From NCBI GenBank assembly GCA_029009515.1, contig JAQXJZ010000147.1:1-40684 (forward strand): DNA of 40,684 bases, written 5' to 3'. This stretch comes from a bacterium. Lineage in GTDB: Bacteria; Bacillota; Clostridia; Christensenellales; Aristaeellaceae. The notes under the pieces are model-generated. The model saw only the letters and a program-made list of their open reading frames with translations, was not told the DNA's origin and ran no database searches. The position numbers and the translations under genes were made by a program. Of this stretch, positions 8,130-15,241 are shown one piece after another; the stretch's first letter is position 1; the number at the start of each line of letters is the position of its first letter.

Positions 8130-9344
8130 TTATTCCACCACAGCGGTGATGCCGTCGATGATGATGGCGAAGTAGGGAGCGGACTGCACGCTGGACTCGC
8201 TGAAGTAGCCGTCGATCACCACTTCGTTGGCGTCGGGGGTCCAGTCGCCGTTGGTGTCGGTGGCGAAAGCGGAGGTCAGGTGACCTTCGGCGTCCACGGT
8301 GTAGCCAGCGCCAGCGGGAGCGGTGAAGGTGGAAACGTCGAACACCTTCAGGGTGCCGGCCTTCAGGGCAGCCTCAGCCTCGGCAACCTTCTCAGCGGTG
8401 CCGGCGGGAACGGAAGCGGGGTTGAGCTCGGTGATGGCCACGGCGCCATCCACATAACCGGCGGACCAGTCAGCGGGGAAGGTGGTGCCAGCCAGCACGT
8501 TCTCCAGAGCGAACTGATAGTAGGCAGCCCAGTTGACGTAGGAAGAGGTCAGAGCCTGGGTGGGAGAGGCGGGGATCATGGAGATGTTGTAGCCAACGCA
8601 GGGCACGCCAGCGGCTTCGCAGGCAGTGGGAGCGCCGGTGGTGTCAGCATGCTGGGAGATGAGCACGCAGCCATTGGCGATCAGAGCTTCAGCAGTTTCC
8701 TTTTCCAGAGCCATGTCGCCCCAGGAGTTGGTGTAGCGCACTTCCATGGTGGCGGAGGGGCAAACGCTGCGGGCGCCCAGGAAGAAGGAGGTGAAGCCGG
8801 AGATAACCTCGGCGAAGGGGAAAGCGCCAACATAGCCGATCTTGGCGGTGTCAGCGGTGATCTTGCCGGATTCGATCATCTCGTTGAGCTTCATGCCGGC
8901 CACGATGCCGCTCACATAGCGGGCTTCGTAGATGGCAGCGAAGTAGTTGTGGAAGTTCTCCATGCCAGCGTTCATGGCGCTGGTGCCGGTGGCGTGGCAG
9001 AACTCGATTTCGGGATACTCGGAGGCGACCATGGCCACGTGGGACTCATGACCGAAGGAGTTGGCGAAGATGATGTTGCAGCCGGCTTCAGCCAGGTCAT
9101 AGGCGGCTTCCTGAGCGGCTTCGGTTTCGGGGGTGTTGTACTTGAAGGTGACCTGTTCCTTGGCGATGCCCAGGGCTTCCATGGCGCGGAGCAGGCCGTT
9201 GATGTGGTTGGCAGAATAACCTTCGTTCTCGTCGCCGATGCAGATCATGCCGATCTTGATGTCAGCAGCGGACACAGCGCTGGCGGAGCCCATCAGGCCC
9301 AGAACCATGCACAGAACAAGAAGAAGGCTGGTAATCTTTTTCAT
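8130..9344 (-). CDS. BMP-family substrate-binding protein of nucleoside-type ABC importer
   Basis: A 404-residue secreted protein of the BMP/PnrA (NupN, TmpC) family. The N-terminal MKKITSLLLVLCMVLGL hydrophobic run ends at ASAVSAA, a signal peptidase I type site. No lipobox is present: the only nearby Cys (residue 12) is preceded by L-V-L, which does not fit. The mature part has IGMICIGDENEGYS, the Rossmann-like order of periplasmic binding proteins, and the family stretch GSxxGHxxHVA...(YPEIEFCHATG). It is the first gene of the importer operon, with an AGGAGG ribosome site at 9355-9360. Nucleoside or purine binding is the expected role. How it stays at the cell surface without a lipid anchor is unclear. 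Confidence 0.9.
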   Translation of the reverse strand: MKKITSLLLVLCMVLGLMGSASAVSAADIKIGMICIGDENEGYSANHINGLLRAMEALGIAKEQVTFKYNTPETEAAQEAAYDLAEAGCNIIFANSFGHESHVAMVASEYPEIEFCHATGTSAMNAGMENFHNYFAAIYEARYVSGIVAGMKLNEMIESGKITADTAKIGYVGAFPFAEVISGFTSFFLGARSVCPSATMEVRYTNSWGDMALEKETAEALIANGCVLISQHADTTGAPTACEAAGVPCVGYNISMIPASPTQALTSSYVNWAAYYQFALENVLAGTTFPADWSAGYVDGAVAITELNPASVPAGTAEKVAEAEAALKAGTLKVFDVSTFTAPAGAGYTVDAEGHLTSAFATDTNGDWTPDANEVVIDGYFSESSVQSAPYFAIIIDGITAVVE

Positions 9345-9362
9345 GATACGTTTTCCTCCTAA

Positions 9363-9380
9363 AAATCAATCCATTGATTT
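9363..9380. promoter_or_regulatory. Perfect inverted repeat in the importer leader, candidate operator
   Basis: AAATCAATCCATTGATTT has two perfect 8-base arms with a 2-base centre. It lies between the predicted start site (about 9394) and the AGGAGG at 9355-9360 of the minus-strand operon. The position suits a repressor site. The AT-rich palindrome could also act as a small leader hairpin. Confidence 0.5.
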
Positions 9381-9400
9381 GGGAATCAGGTTGCTGGACT

Positions 9401-9429
9401 ATCTTACACCACTTTTCGACATTTGTAAA
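9401..9429 (-). promoter_or_regulatory. Sigma-A promoter of the BMP importer operon
   Basis: On the minus strand TTTACA (9429-9424), 17 bases, TAAGAT (9406-9401). It lies about 60 bases upstream of the binding-protein ATG. Confidence 0.7.
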
Positions 9430-9495
9430 GCGAAAAGACGAACATTTTTTCTTAATGTTTTATTACCCGTTCGGAAAAGGCCTGCCGGAAGGCAT

Positions 9496-9524
9496 TTGAC
9501 ATTTATCTCCGTCTATCGTATACT
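9496..9524 (+). promoter_or_regulatory. Strong sigma-A promoter of the GcvT-like/LplA-like operon
   Basis: TTGACA (9496-9501), 17 bases, TATACT (9519-9524): a full -35 consensus with a 5 of 6 match at -10. The leader to the ATG at 9641 would be about 110 bases. Confidence 0.8.
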
Positions 9525-9568
9525 AAGGAAGAATTCTGCACGCAAAGAACTTCTGCAATATCATACGG

Positions 9569-9602
9569 GCGCGAAATGAGGCCGTTTGCCTATTCTTCGC
9601 GC
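9569..9602 (+). promoter_or_regulatory. Leader hairpin before the GcvT-like gene
   Basis: GCGCGAA (9569-9575) pairs perfectly with TTCGCGC (9596-9602) around a 20-base loop and is followed by TGTTTTGG. It lies in the long leader between promoter and gene, so it could attenuate transcription. I recognise no known riboswitch consensus. Confidence 0.35.
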
Positions 9603-9640
9603 TGTTTTGGCTATCATCAAAGAGAGCGGAGGCGTGAACC

Positions 9641-10639
9641 ATGCACGAGGCGTTCCTCACCGCATATCAGGCCGCGCGCAAAGGCGCCGCGCTGATTGAA
9701 ATGAAAAATAAAGGAATGATCCGTCTTTCCGGCAGCAACGCCGGAAAGATGATTGCCATGCTCCTTTGCGGCGACGTGCGCTCCATTCCTGTGGGATGCG
9801 AACGCTTCAGCCCCATGCTCAACATGCAGGGCGGCACCATGGACGCCGTGCAGGTGCTGCATCCCGAAGAGGATGTGTACTGGCTGATCATCACCGAGTC
9901 CAACCGCGAAAAGATCATGCGCCATATTCAGCGCCAGATGTTCGGCGATGTGAAGGCGGTGGATCTGAAGGAGTGGGCGAGGCTGCTTTTGCTCATCGGC
10001 CCCGGGGCTTCTTCCTACCTGGAAAAGGTGCCGGACGATGGCGAACTGGCCACGGAAAACCACATCCTGGGCCAGGGCTGCATGGCCTGCTGCTTCTCGC
10101 GTCTGGGCACGCCCGGCTACTGGGTGGTGACCGCCGCGGACAAGACGCAGGACATGGTGGATACCCTGTTGCAAAACGGCGTTGTATTGGGCGATCTGGA
10201 CGTGATGAACACGCTGATGCTGGAGGTGGGCATGCCCGCCTACGGCCGTGAGCTGGATGACACCGTCAATCCCCTGGAAACCCGTCTGCGCCGCCATGTG
10301 CATCTCCATCGCCCCGGCTTCATCGGCCGTGAGGCGCTGGTGGCGGCCGGCGAACCCAGGCGCGTGATGATTGGCCTGAAACTGGAAGAAGAGGGCGCGC
10401 AGCCCGGCATGGACGTGGTCAAGCGCGATAAACAGGTGGGCACCGTGACCAGCGCGGGCTATTGCCCCGGCGTTGGGTCGTATGCCGCGCTGGCGCTGGT
10501 GGAGGCGCCCTATCAGGATGCGGGCAGCCGCCTGAGCGTGGAATGCGGCGGCAGGCTCATCCGCGGCGTGGTATCCGCCCTGCCCTTTGAGCTTTTGCCC
10601 GATGAAGAAGAGGAACAAGGAGAGACTGCTGAAGAATGA
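9641..10639 (+). CDS. Divergent GcvT-like folate-binding protein
   Basis: A 332-residue protein of the aminomethyltransferase fold (GCV_T then GCV_T_C). Conserved parts are the N-terminal MLNMQGGTMDA (about 64-74, equivalent to GGxxDD), MLEVGMPAYGRELDDTVNPLE near residue 195 and FIGREAL near 228. Departures from true GcvT include the second Asp of DD replaced by Ala, loss of TGYTGE (LGTPGY here), and Met for Arg in LRLE. It is also shorter at the N-terminus than E. coli GcvT. GGAGG precedes the ATG, and its stop overlaps the next start as ATGA. No gcvH or gcvP is visible. A YgfZ/GcvT-related folate protein with an altered role is likely; the glycine-cleavage reaction is doubtful. Confidence 0.75.
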   Translation: MHEAFLTAYQAARKGAALIEMKNKGMIRLSGSNAGKMIAMLLCGDVRSIPVGCERFSPMLNMQGGTMDAVQVLHPEEDVYWLIITESNREKIMRHIQRQMFGDVKAVDLKEWARLLLLIGPGASSYLEKVPDDGELATENHILGQGCMACCFSRLGTPGYWVVTAADKTQDMVDTLLQNGVVLGDLDVMNTLMLEVGMPAYGRELDDTVNPLETRLRRHVHLHRPGFIGREALVAAGEPRRVMIGLKLEEEGAQPGMDVVKRDKQVGTVTSAGYCPGVGSYAALALVEAPYQDAGSRLSVECGGRLIRGVVSALPFELLPDEEEEQGETAEE

Positions 10640-11664
10640 TTCGACGCACTGCCTGCCTGATTGCGCGGGGCTGCGATCCCTACCGCAATCTGGCAATTGA
10701 AAAGCATCTGATGGATACGCTGCCCGAGGAAACAGCCATCCTGTATCTGTGGCAGAACCGCAGAAGCGTGGTGCTGGGCCGCGGTCAGAATCCGTGGTAT
10801 GAGCTGCCGGTGGACACGTTCACCATGTCCGGCGGGCTCATCGCAAGGCGGCTGAGCGGCGGCGGCGCGGTGTATCAGGACGAAGGCTGCGTGAATGCCA
10901 CCATCCTGCTGCCCAAGGGAGAGCTGGATATCCCGCGCCAGCTCACGCTGATTGGCATGGCAGCGGGCGCGCTGGGCATTCAGGCGCAGGCCATCGGGCG
11001 GCAGGATCTGGGCGTGAGCGGCAGCCGCTTCTGCACCAATACCTTTTATAAGAGCGGCTCGGCGGCCATGCATCAGGCGGTGCTCACGGTCAATGCGGCG
11101 CTTGGCAGCATGACCCAGACCCTGACGGTGGAGGAAGGCCGCGTGCCGCGCAACTACCGCGCGCCGCAGGTGCCTGCGGTCAATCTGGGCGATCTGAACC
11201 CGGCCATCACGGTGGAAAGCCTGCAGGAGGCCATCTACTGGTCCTTTGCCCGGATGTTCGGCCAGGAGCCGTCCATGCTGGACGAGCGCATGCTGCACAC
11301 CATTTCCATCGAAAAACTCACCCAGCATTTCTGCGACCGGGAGTGGATTTTTCCCAAAGCCCCGGCGTACACCTTCAGCGTGGCCGAGCGCTTCCCCTGG
11401 GGCGGCGTGGAGGTGCAGCTGATGGCCGAAGGCGGCGTCATCCGCGCGTCGCGCATTTATACCGACGCCATGGAATACGGCCTGTTTGAGCAGATGGAGC
11501 AGGCGCTGGTAGGATCTCCGTTTTTGATCAGCGCCATCTCAGGAAGATTTGAACAGAAGCTGGCGTGGCTCACCATGCCAAGGCTGCGCCAGATGGCCGG
11601 CGACGTGTGCACGCTCATCTGCGGGCGCATCCGCGCCATGGACCGCAGCGGCGGTCAGAACTGA
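10636..11664 (+). CDS. Lipoate-protein ligase A-like protein with altered active site
   Basis: A 342-residue protein of the LplA/LipB/BPL fold. The lipoyl-AMP loop RRLSGGGAVYQDEGCVNAT (about 72-90) is well conserved. The usual catalytic segment GRKxSGSA...HHGTLL reads SGSRFCTNT...MHQAVL instead, so the invariant Lys is Arg by alignment, the Gly-Ser/Asn-Ala is lost and HHG is MHQ. A C-terminal domain of about 100 residues is present, as in LplA. It is translationally coupled to the GcvT-like gene (ATGA overlap). The pairing suggests lipoyl or acyl handling on a carrier protein, but canonical ligase activity is uncertain. Confidence 0.75.
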   Translation: MIRRTACLIARGCDPYRNLAIEKHLMDTLPEETAILYLWQNRRSVVLGRGQNPWYELPVDTFTMSGGLIARRLSGGGAVYQDEGCVNATILLPKGELDIPRQLTLIGMAAGALGIQAQAIGRQDLGVSGSRFCTNTFYKSGSAAMHQAVLTVNAALGSMTQTLTVEEGRVPRNYRAPQVPAVNLGDLNPAITVESLQEAIYWSFARMFGQEPSMLDERMLHTISIEKLTQHFCDREWIFPKAPAYTFSVAERFPWGGVEVQLMAEGGVIRASRIYTDAMEYGLFEQMEQALVGSPFLISAISGRFEQKLAWLTMPRLRQMAGDVCTLICGRIRAMDRSGGQN

Positions 11665-11674
11665 AAAATGAAAG

Positions 11675-11713
11675 AAAAACCGGAGCATCCGCATTTGGAC
11701 GATCCGGTTTTTA
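11675..11713 (+). terminator. Terminator of the GcvT-like/LplA-like operon
   Basis: AAAAACCGGA (11675-11684) pairs with TCCGGTTTTT (11703-11712) around an 18-base loop that can pair further. The 3' arm supplies the T-run. Confidence 0.8.
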
Positions 11714-11719
11714 TTCCCT

Positions 11720-11750
11720 CCGATAGCCTCACGCAGCGCGGTGCACAATA
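11720..11750 (+). promoter_or_regulatory. Possible forespore-type promoter of the spore lipoprotein gene
   Basis: CCGATA (11720-11725), 18 bases, CACAATA (11744-11750). The second box matches the SigF/SigG -10 (CATNNTA) at most positions; the first is a weak match. No good sigma-A promoter is seen. The assignment rests mainly on the gene's family. Confidence 0.25.
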
Positions 11751-11771
11751 GGCGCGAGGAGGCGAACAGCA

Positions 11772-12398
11772 TTGAAACGAACATGGATTCTTCTGGCGGT
11801 TTCTGCAATGGGTCTGGCACTGTTCACCGGCTGCGCCAGCAATGCCGATGTCATGCCGGACGCGAGTCCCCTGACCACAAATGCGCCCACGGCCAGCACA
11901 AGCCCGGCCACGCAGGCGCCCACCACTCCGCCCATGACCACCGACGGCCCCACCGTGAGCATGTCGCCTGACATGACCGGCGGCATGGACATGATGACCA
12001 GCACGGGCGTGAACTCCGTGGAGGATGCGCAGCGCGTATCGGCGCAGGTGAGCGAGGAAGTGGCCCGCCTGTCCGAGCTGGACAGCGCTGAGGCCGTGGT
12101 GGCCGGCAGCATCGCGCTGGTGGGCATTTCGTATGACGCGCAGTATCAGGGCGGATTGACCGACCGGCTGGAGGAAATGGTGACCGAGCGCGTGGAGATG
12201 ATCGACAAGGCCATTACGTCCGTGCATGTGACGGACGAGGAGGACGACGTGATGAAAATCTCCAAGTTGTACGAGCAGCTCAAGGCGGGCGAGGTGAGCT
12301 TTTCCGAGCTGCAGGCACAGGTGCTCAGCATCGGCAGCAGCATCGCGGGCGGTTCCGCGCCGCAGGTAAGCCAGCCCAAGAGCGATACCGGGGCGTAA
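11772..12398 (+). CDS. YhcN/YlaJ-family sporulation lipoprotein
   Basis: A 208-residue lipoprotein. The start is TTG at 11772, nine bases after AGGAGG. The signal peptide ends in the lipobox LFTGC (Cys 21). A Thr/Pro/Ser/Met-rich linker covers about residues 25-75. The C-terminal domain (about 78-180) has the YhcN/YlaJ pattern: a helix, then LSELDSAEAVVAGSIALVGI, then a helix with TDRLEEMVTERV and the strand SVHVTD. In Bacilli such proteins are made in the forespore and sit in the inner spore membrane. It is a single-gene unit between terminators. A general lipoprotein role cannot be excluded. Confidence 0.78.
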   Translation: MKRTWILLAVSAMGLALFTGCASNADVMPDASPLTTNAPTASTSPATQAPTTPPMTTDGPTVSMSPDMTGGMDMMTSTGVNSVEDAQRVSAQVSEEVARLSELDSAEAVVAGSIALVGISYDAQYQGGLTDRLEEMVTERVEMIDKAITSVHVTDEEDDVMKISKLYEQLKAGEVSFSELQAQVLSIGSSIAGGSAPQVSQPKSDTGA

Positions 12399-12403
12399 AT
12401 CAA

Positions 12404-12440
12404 CAAAAAAACTGCTGCAGAATGCATCTGCAGCAGTTTT
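12404..12440. terminator. Bidirectional terminator between convergent genes
   Basis: AAAACTGCTGCAG (12408-12420) pairs perfectly with 12428-12440 around a 7-base loop. T-runs lie on both sides (TTTT on plus; TTTTTTTG on minus from 12410 down), so it can serve both the spore lipoprotein gene and the LRR gene. Confidence 0.88.
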
Positions 12441-12443
12441 GCC

Positions 12444-13295
12444 TTATTCAAATGGAATATACTCGCCGCGCTTGAACATCTCCACGATCACGTCATAGCG
12501 CGGATGTTCGCGCCAGCCGCCGCGGGTGGGCAGGTTGACCCAGTCGAAGGCGCAGCCGGGATGGGTCTGTTCCATCATGGCCTGCTGCTCCTTGGGCACG
12601 GGCGTTTTGCCGCACCAGAAGCGCTCCAGATTCGACAGCTCATACAGCGGCGAAATGTCCTTGAGCCTGTCGCTGCAGGCCAGGTTGAGATCGCGCAGGT
12701 TTTTCAGATTGGCCAGCGCGCTCACGTCCTTCGTGTTGGTGCTGAACACCTCCAGATACTCCAGATGGGGCAGGGAGGCCACGGGCGTGAGATCCGTCAC
12801 AGCGTAGTTGGGGCACAGGATGAGCACGCGCAGCTCCTTGAGTCCTTCCAGGAAGCTCAGGTCGGTCAGCTTGTTGTGACCCATGTCCAGCGCCCTGAGC
12901 TTTGTGCACATCCGCAGCACGCTCAGCTCGTCGGACTTGTGGTAGGAATCGCGCTTGTTGGTCAGCTGGCTGTAGTGCAGGGTGGAAAAGGCGGTGGCGT
13001 CCGTGCGCACGGTGTGAATGGAAAAGCGGATCGTCCAGCCGAAGAACACGTCCGGATAGGTATCAAACAGCCATTCCATGTCCTTGCGGGACAGCTGGGA
13101 ATCGTACATGCGCACCTCGCGCAGGTTGGGCATCTGGTCGATCAGCGCGGCAAGCGCCTGCGCATCCGTCACCTGAATGCCGGCTGCGTCAAAGTCCAGC
13201 ACCTCGGCGGAGAGATCCGCATCCAGCCCCAGCCCTTCGCCCAGCGCGCACAGCGGCATAAGGAGCACCAGAAGCAGCAGGAGGGCTTTTTTCAT
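12444..13295 (-). CDS. Secreted leucine-rich repeat protein
   Basis: A 283-residue protein starting at the ATG at 13295. The frame is open further upstream, but that part lies out of frame inside the preceding gene and has no family features. A signal peptide (MKKALLLLLVLLMPLCALGEG) has a Cys but no lipobox context. Residues about 55-255 carry LRR units (LREVRMYDS, LRALDMGHNKLTDLSFLEGL, LRVLILCPNYAVTDLTPVASL, LEYLEVFSTNTKDVSALANL, LRDLNLACSDRLKDISPLYEL). The order resembles SDS22/internalin-type LRR proteins common in gut Clostridia. The start overlaps the stop of the Lgt-like gene (ATGA). A role in extracellular protein binding is inferred from the fold. Confidence 0.82.
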   Translation of the reverse strand: MKKALLLLLVLLMPLCALGEGLGLDADLSAEVLDFDAAGIQVTDAQALAALIDQMPNLREVRMYDSQLSRKDMEWLFDTYPDVFFGWTIRFSIHTVRTDATAFSTLHYSQLTNKRDSYHKSDELSVLRMCTKLRALDMGHNKLTDLSFLEGLKELRVLILCPNYAVTDLTPVASLPHLEYLEVFSTNTKDVSALANLKNLRDLNLACSDRLKDISPLYELSNLERFWCGKTPVPKEQQAMMEQTHPGCAFDWVNLPTRGGWREHPRYDVIVEMFKRGEYIPFE

Positions 13296-14161
13296 GCGGC
13301 CACCTTCTTTGCCATCAGCAGACGCTGGGCGCACAGGCCCATCCAGCCCACCACGGCGGCCATGGCAATGTAGTTGAGGAACGTGGGCCAGGGCATTTTG
13401 TCGATGGCGTATTCGAGAAAGATCACCAGCCCTACGCACAGAACGAAGCCAATCCACGAATGGAGCAGCTGCTTCTTTCCGGCGCGGCGGCAGTGGAGGA
13501 TCATCACCACGGCGATGATGATGGCGCTCAGCAGCTGCTGCACGCGCACAAAGCCCCACTGGATGGATTCGATGCGCAGGCTTTCGCAGAAGATCTGAGC
13601 GGCGGCCCACCAGATCAGCGCCAGACCCAGCGCATGATCGCGGCGGCGCAGCACCAGCGCCATCACGCCCAGCGCAGCCAGCGCTTCCAGATTGAACACG
13701 GCTGCGCACCACTCGCCGTACATGTTCTGGATGGCAAAGGGGTAGCGCTCGAGGAGGGACCATTCCACCATGTCGCCCCAGCCGAAGTCGGACAGCGCCT
13801 CAGCCATGCGCAGCACCGCGGCGATGATCAGCCCTGTGGGAACGAAAACGGCACTTGTTTCACACAGGGTGCGGCGGGAGAGCAGCGCAGTCAGCCACAG
13901 CGCCAGCACATAGCCCAGCACGCCGCCGCCGAAGGCGTAAAAGTACGGCTCCAGCGGAAACACATCGCCGAAGAAGCCGGGGCCGGTGAGATCACACACC
14001 AGAATGTAGAAGCCGCGCGCGCACACGGTGCAGCACGTCAGCGCGCAGATGCACAGGATTGCGCCGGAGCGCACGCCCAGCTTGCTTTTCACAGCGGCAA
14101 ACAGCGTGATGGCAGCGCCCAGAATGCAGATGAGCAAAACGGCCAGTTCATAGGTCAGCAT
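13292..14161 (-). CDS. Lgt-like polytopic membrane protein with non-canonical active site
   Basis: A 289-residue membrane protein with about eight helices. The order resembles prolipoprotein diacylglyceryl transferase: FYAFGGGVLGYVLAL aligns with the Lgt HGGLIG segment, VLRMAEALSDFGWGD with the GRLGNFxNGE segment, FAIQNMYGEW with HPSQLYE, and ESLRIESIQWGFVRVQQLLS with the RxxxEFFR...MGQxLS end. The key His of HGG is Phe here and the EFFR motif reads ESLR. It therefore looks like an Lgt-family paralogue rather than the housekeeping enzyme. It sits between genes for a phosphodiester glycosidase and an LRR protein. The ribosome site CAGGAG overlaps the end of the upstream gene. Family assignment is by eye. 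Confidence 0.55.
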   Translation of the reverse strand: MLTYELAVLLICILGAAITLFAAVKSKLGVRSGAILCICALTCCTVCARGFYILVCDLTGPGFFGDVFPLEPYFYAFGGGVLGYVLALWLTALLSRRTLCETSAVFVPTGLIIAAVLRMAEALSDFGWGDMVEWSLLERYPFAIQNMYGEWCAAVFNLEALAALGVMALVLRRRDHALGLALIWWAAAQIFCESLRIESIQWGFVRVQQLLSAIIIAVVMILHCRRAGKKQLLHSWIGFVLCVGLVIFLEYAIDKMPWPTFLNYIAMAAVVGWMGLCAQRLLMAKKVAA

Positions 14162-14169
14162 GGTTCACA

Positions 14170-15060
14170 TCACTCCTGATAGGCGCTGGCAAAATAGATG
14201 ATATCGCTGAGTTTGCGGTGGTGCTTGTTTTTGACGGCGTTGATCTTTTCGCCGTGGAAGATGATGGCCGTGGAGTTGCCGCCGTCCAGATTGTAGGCGT
14301 TTTCCACGCCCAGGGTGGACAGGAAGGCCGCCCACTCATGCAGGGTGAGGCCGCCGTCCTTGGATTCGCGGTCGCCTTCGCTCACGGCCAGCACGTATTC
14401 CAGCTCGCCCTTCTTCACCTGGGCGATGGCCGCGCGCTGGTGGCGCTCCAGAGAGCCGTTGAACATGGCCTTGTAGGAAGGATCCAGCGGCTGGCCGTCC
14501 ACGATCAGGCCGGGGCCGAAGCTGAAGGTGTTCACCACGGACGCCATATCAAAAGCGTTCAGCTTTTCATAGGTCACGTCCTGCAGAATGGTGAAATCGC
14601 CGTTTTTGTCAATCATGAGCATATCGCGGCCTTCGGACAGGCGGTCGGAATACTGCACGCCCTGACGGATCAGATAGCTGCCCACGGTGCTGAGCTGGTA
14701 GTAGCAGTAATCGCCGTTGATGGCGATGACGGCGTTCATGCGCCGCGCCATGTCCTTGACGGAGGCAATCTGCTTGCGGGTGAAGCCGTAGGCGGAGGCG
14801 CTGCGCAGCTGGCTGGCATCCGCCACCTTCACGCGCGCTACGTAGCACACGGTCTTTTCCCACGGGTAGGTTTCGATGCTAACTTTGATGCTGGGATCCT
14901 CGTAGGTGACCTCATCCAGATAGAAGGCGTCGTCCGGCACGGGGCCACAGCTGTCGTCAATGGGCAGGGACACGATCTCCGCCAGGGCGGAAACGCTGCA
15001 AAGCAGCAGCATCAGCGTGAGCGCAGCCCACAGGATGCAGAAACGGTTGCGTCTGGACAT
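14170..15060 (-). CDS. Secreted phosphodiester glycosidase (NAGPA domain) family protein
   Basis: A 296-residue exported protein. The N-terminal hydrophobic segment after MSRRNRF ends at VSALAE. The rest matches the NAGPA family (N-acetylglucosamine-1-phosphodiester glycosidase and the sporulation protein YngK/SpoIID-associated relatives): VIAINGDY (about 111-118), SFGPGLIVDG, AIAQVKKGELEYVLAV, and the hallmark NLDGGNSTAIIFHG near residue 260. In bacteria these act on phosphodiester-linked sugars of the cell envelope or exopolysaccharide. It is the first gene of a three-gene operon with an Lgt-like and an LRR protein. A short AAAGGTAG precedes the ATG. The substrate is unknown. Confidence 0.85.
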   Translation of the reverse strand: MSRRNRFCILWAALTLMLLLCSVSALAEIVSLPIDDSCGPVPDDAFYLDEVTYEDPSIKVSIETYPWEKTVCYVARVKVADASQLRSASAYGFTRKQIASVKDMARRMNAVIAINGDYCYYQLSTVGSYLIRQGVQYSDRLSEGRDMLMIDKNGDFTILQDVTYEKLNAFDMASVVNTFSFGPGLIVDGQPLDPSYKAMFNGSLERHQRAAIAQVKKGELEYVLAVSEGDRESKDGGLTLHEWAAFLSTLGVENAYNLDGGNSTAIIFHGEKINAVKNKHHRKLSDIIYFASAYQE

Positions 15061-15100
15061 AACAATCTACCTTTCAGCATAAAATGTCATTCAATTACCA

Positions 15101-15130
15101 AGTATAACATACGCCCTCCGGAAAAGTCCA
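15101..15130 (-). promoter_or_regulatory. Promoter of the NAGPA/Lgt-like/LRR operon
   Basis: On the minus strand TGGACT (15130-15125), 18 bases, TATACT (15106-15101). It is divergent from the hexokinase promoter in a 181-base intergenic region. Confidence 0.5.
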
Positions 15131-15165
15131 CAAGCGCAAAGCAAATATAGGCATAGCTAAAACGC

Positions 15166-15194
15166 TTGCAAGATGGAGTGGAAAGATGTATCAT
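15166..15194 (+). promoter_or_regulatory. Promoter of the hexokinase-dapF operon
   Basis: TTGCAA (15166-15171), 17 bases, TATCAT (15189-15194). The leader is about 40 bases and contains GAAGGAG before the ATG. Confidence 0.55.
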
Positions 15195-15241
15195 ATTTGA
15201 TTGATATATCCAACAGCATTTCCTGAAGGAGTGTTTGCCTT

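Noticed and set aside
9530-9640. Glycine riboswitch upstream of the GcvT-like gene
   Set aside because: The conserved glycine aptamer core is not visible and the leader is too short for the usual tandem form.
13296-13763. N-terminal extension of the LRR protein
   Set aside because: It runs out of frame within the Lgt-like gene, while the ATG at 13295 starts a clean signal peptide and overlaps the upstream stop.
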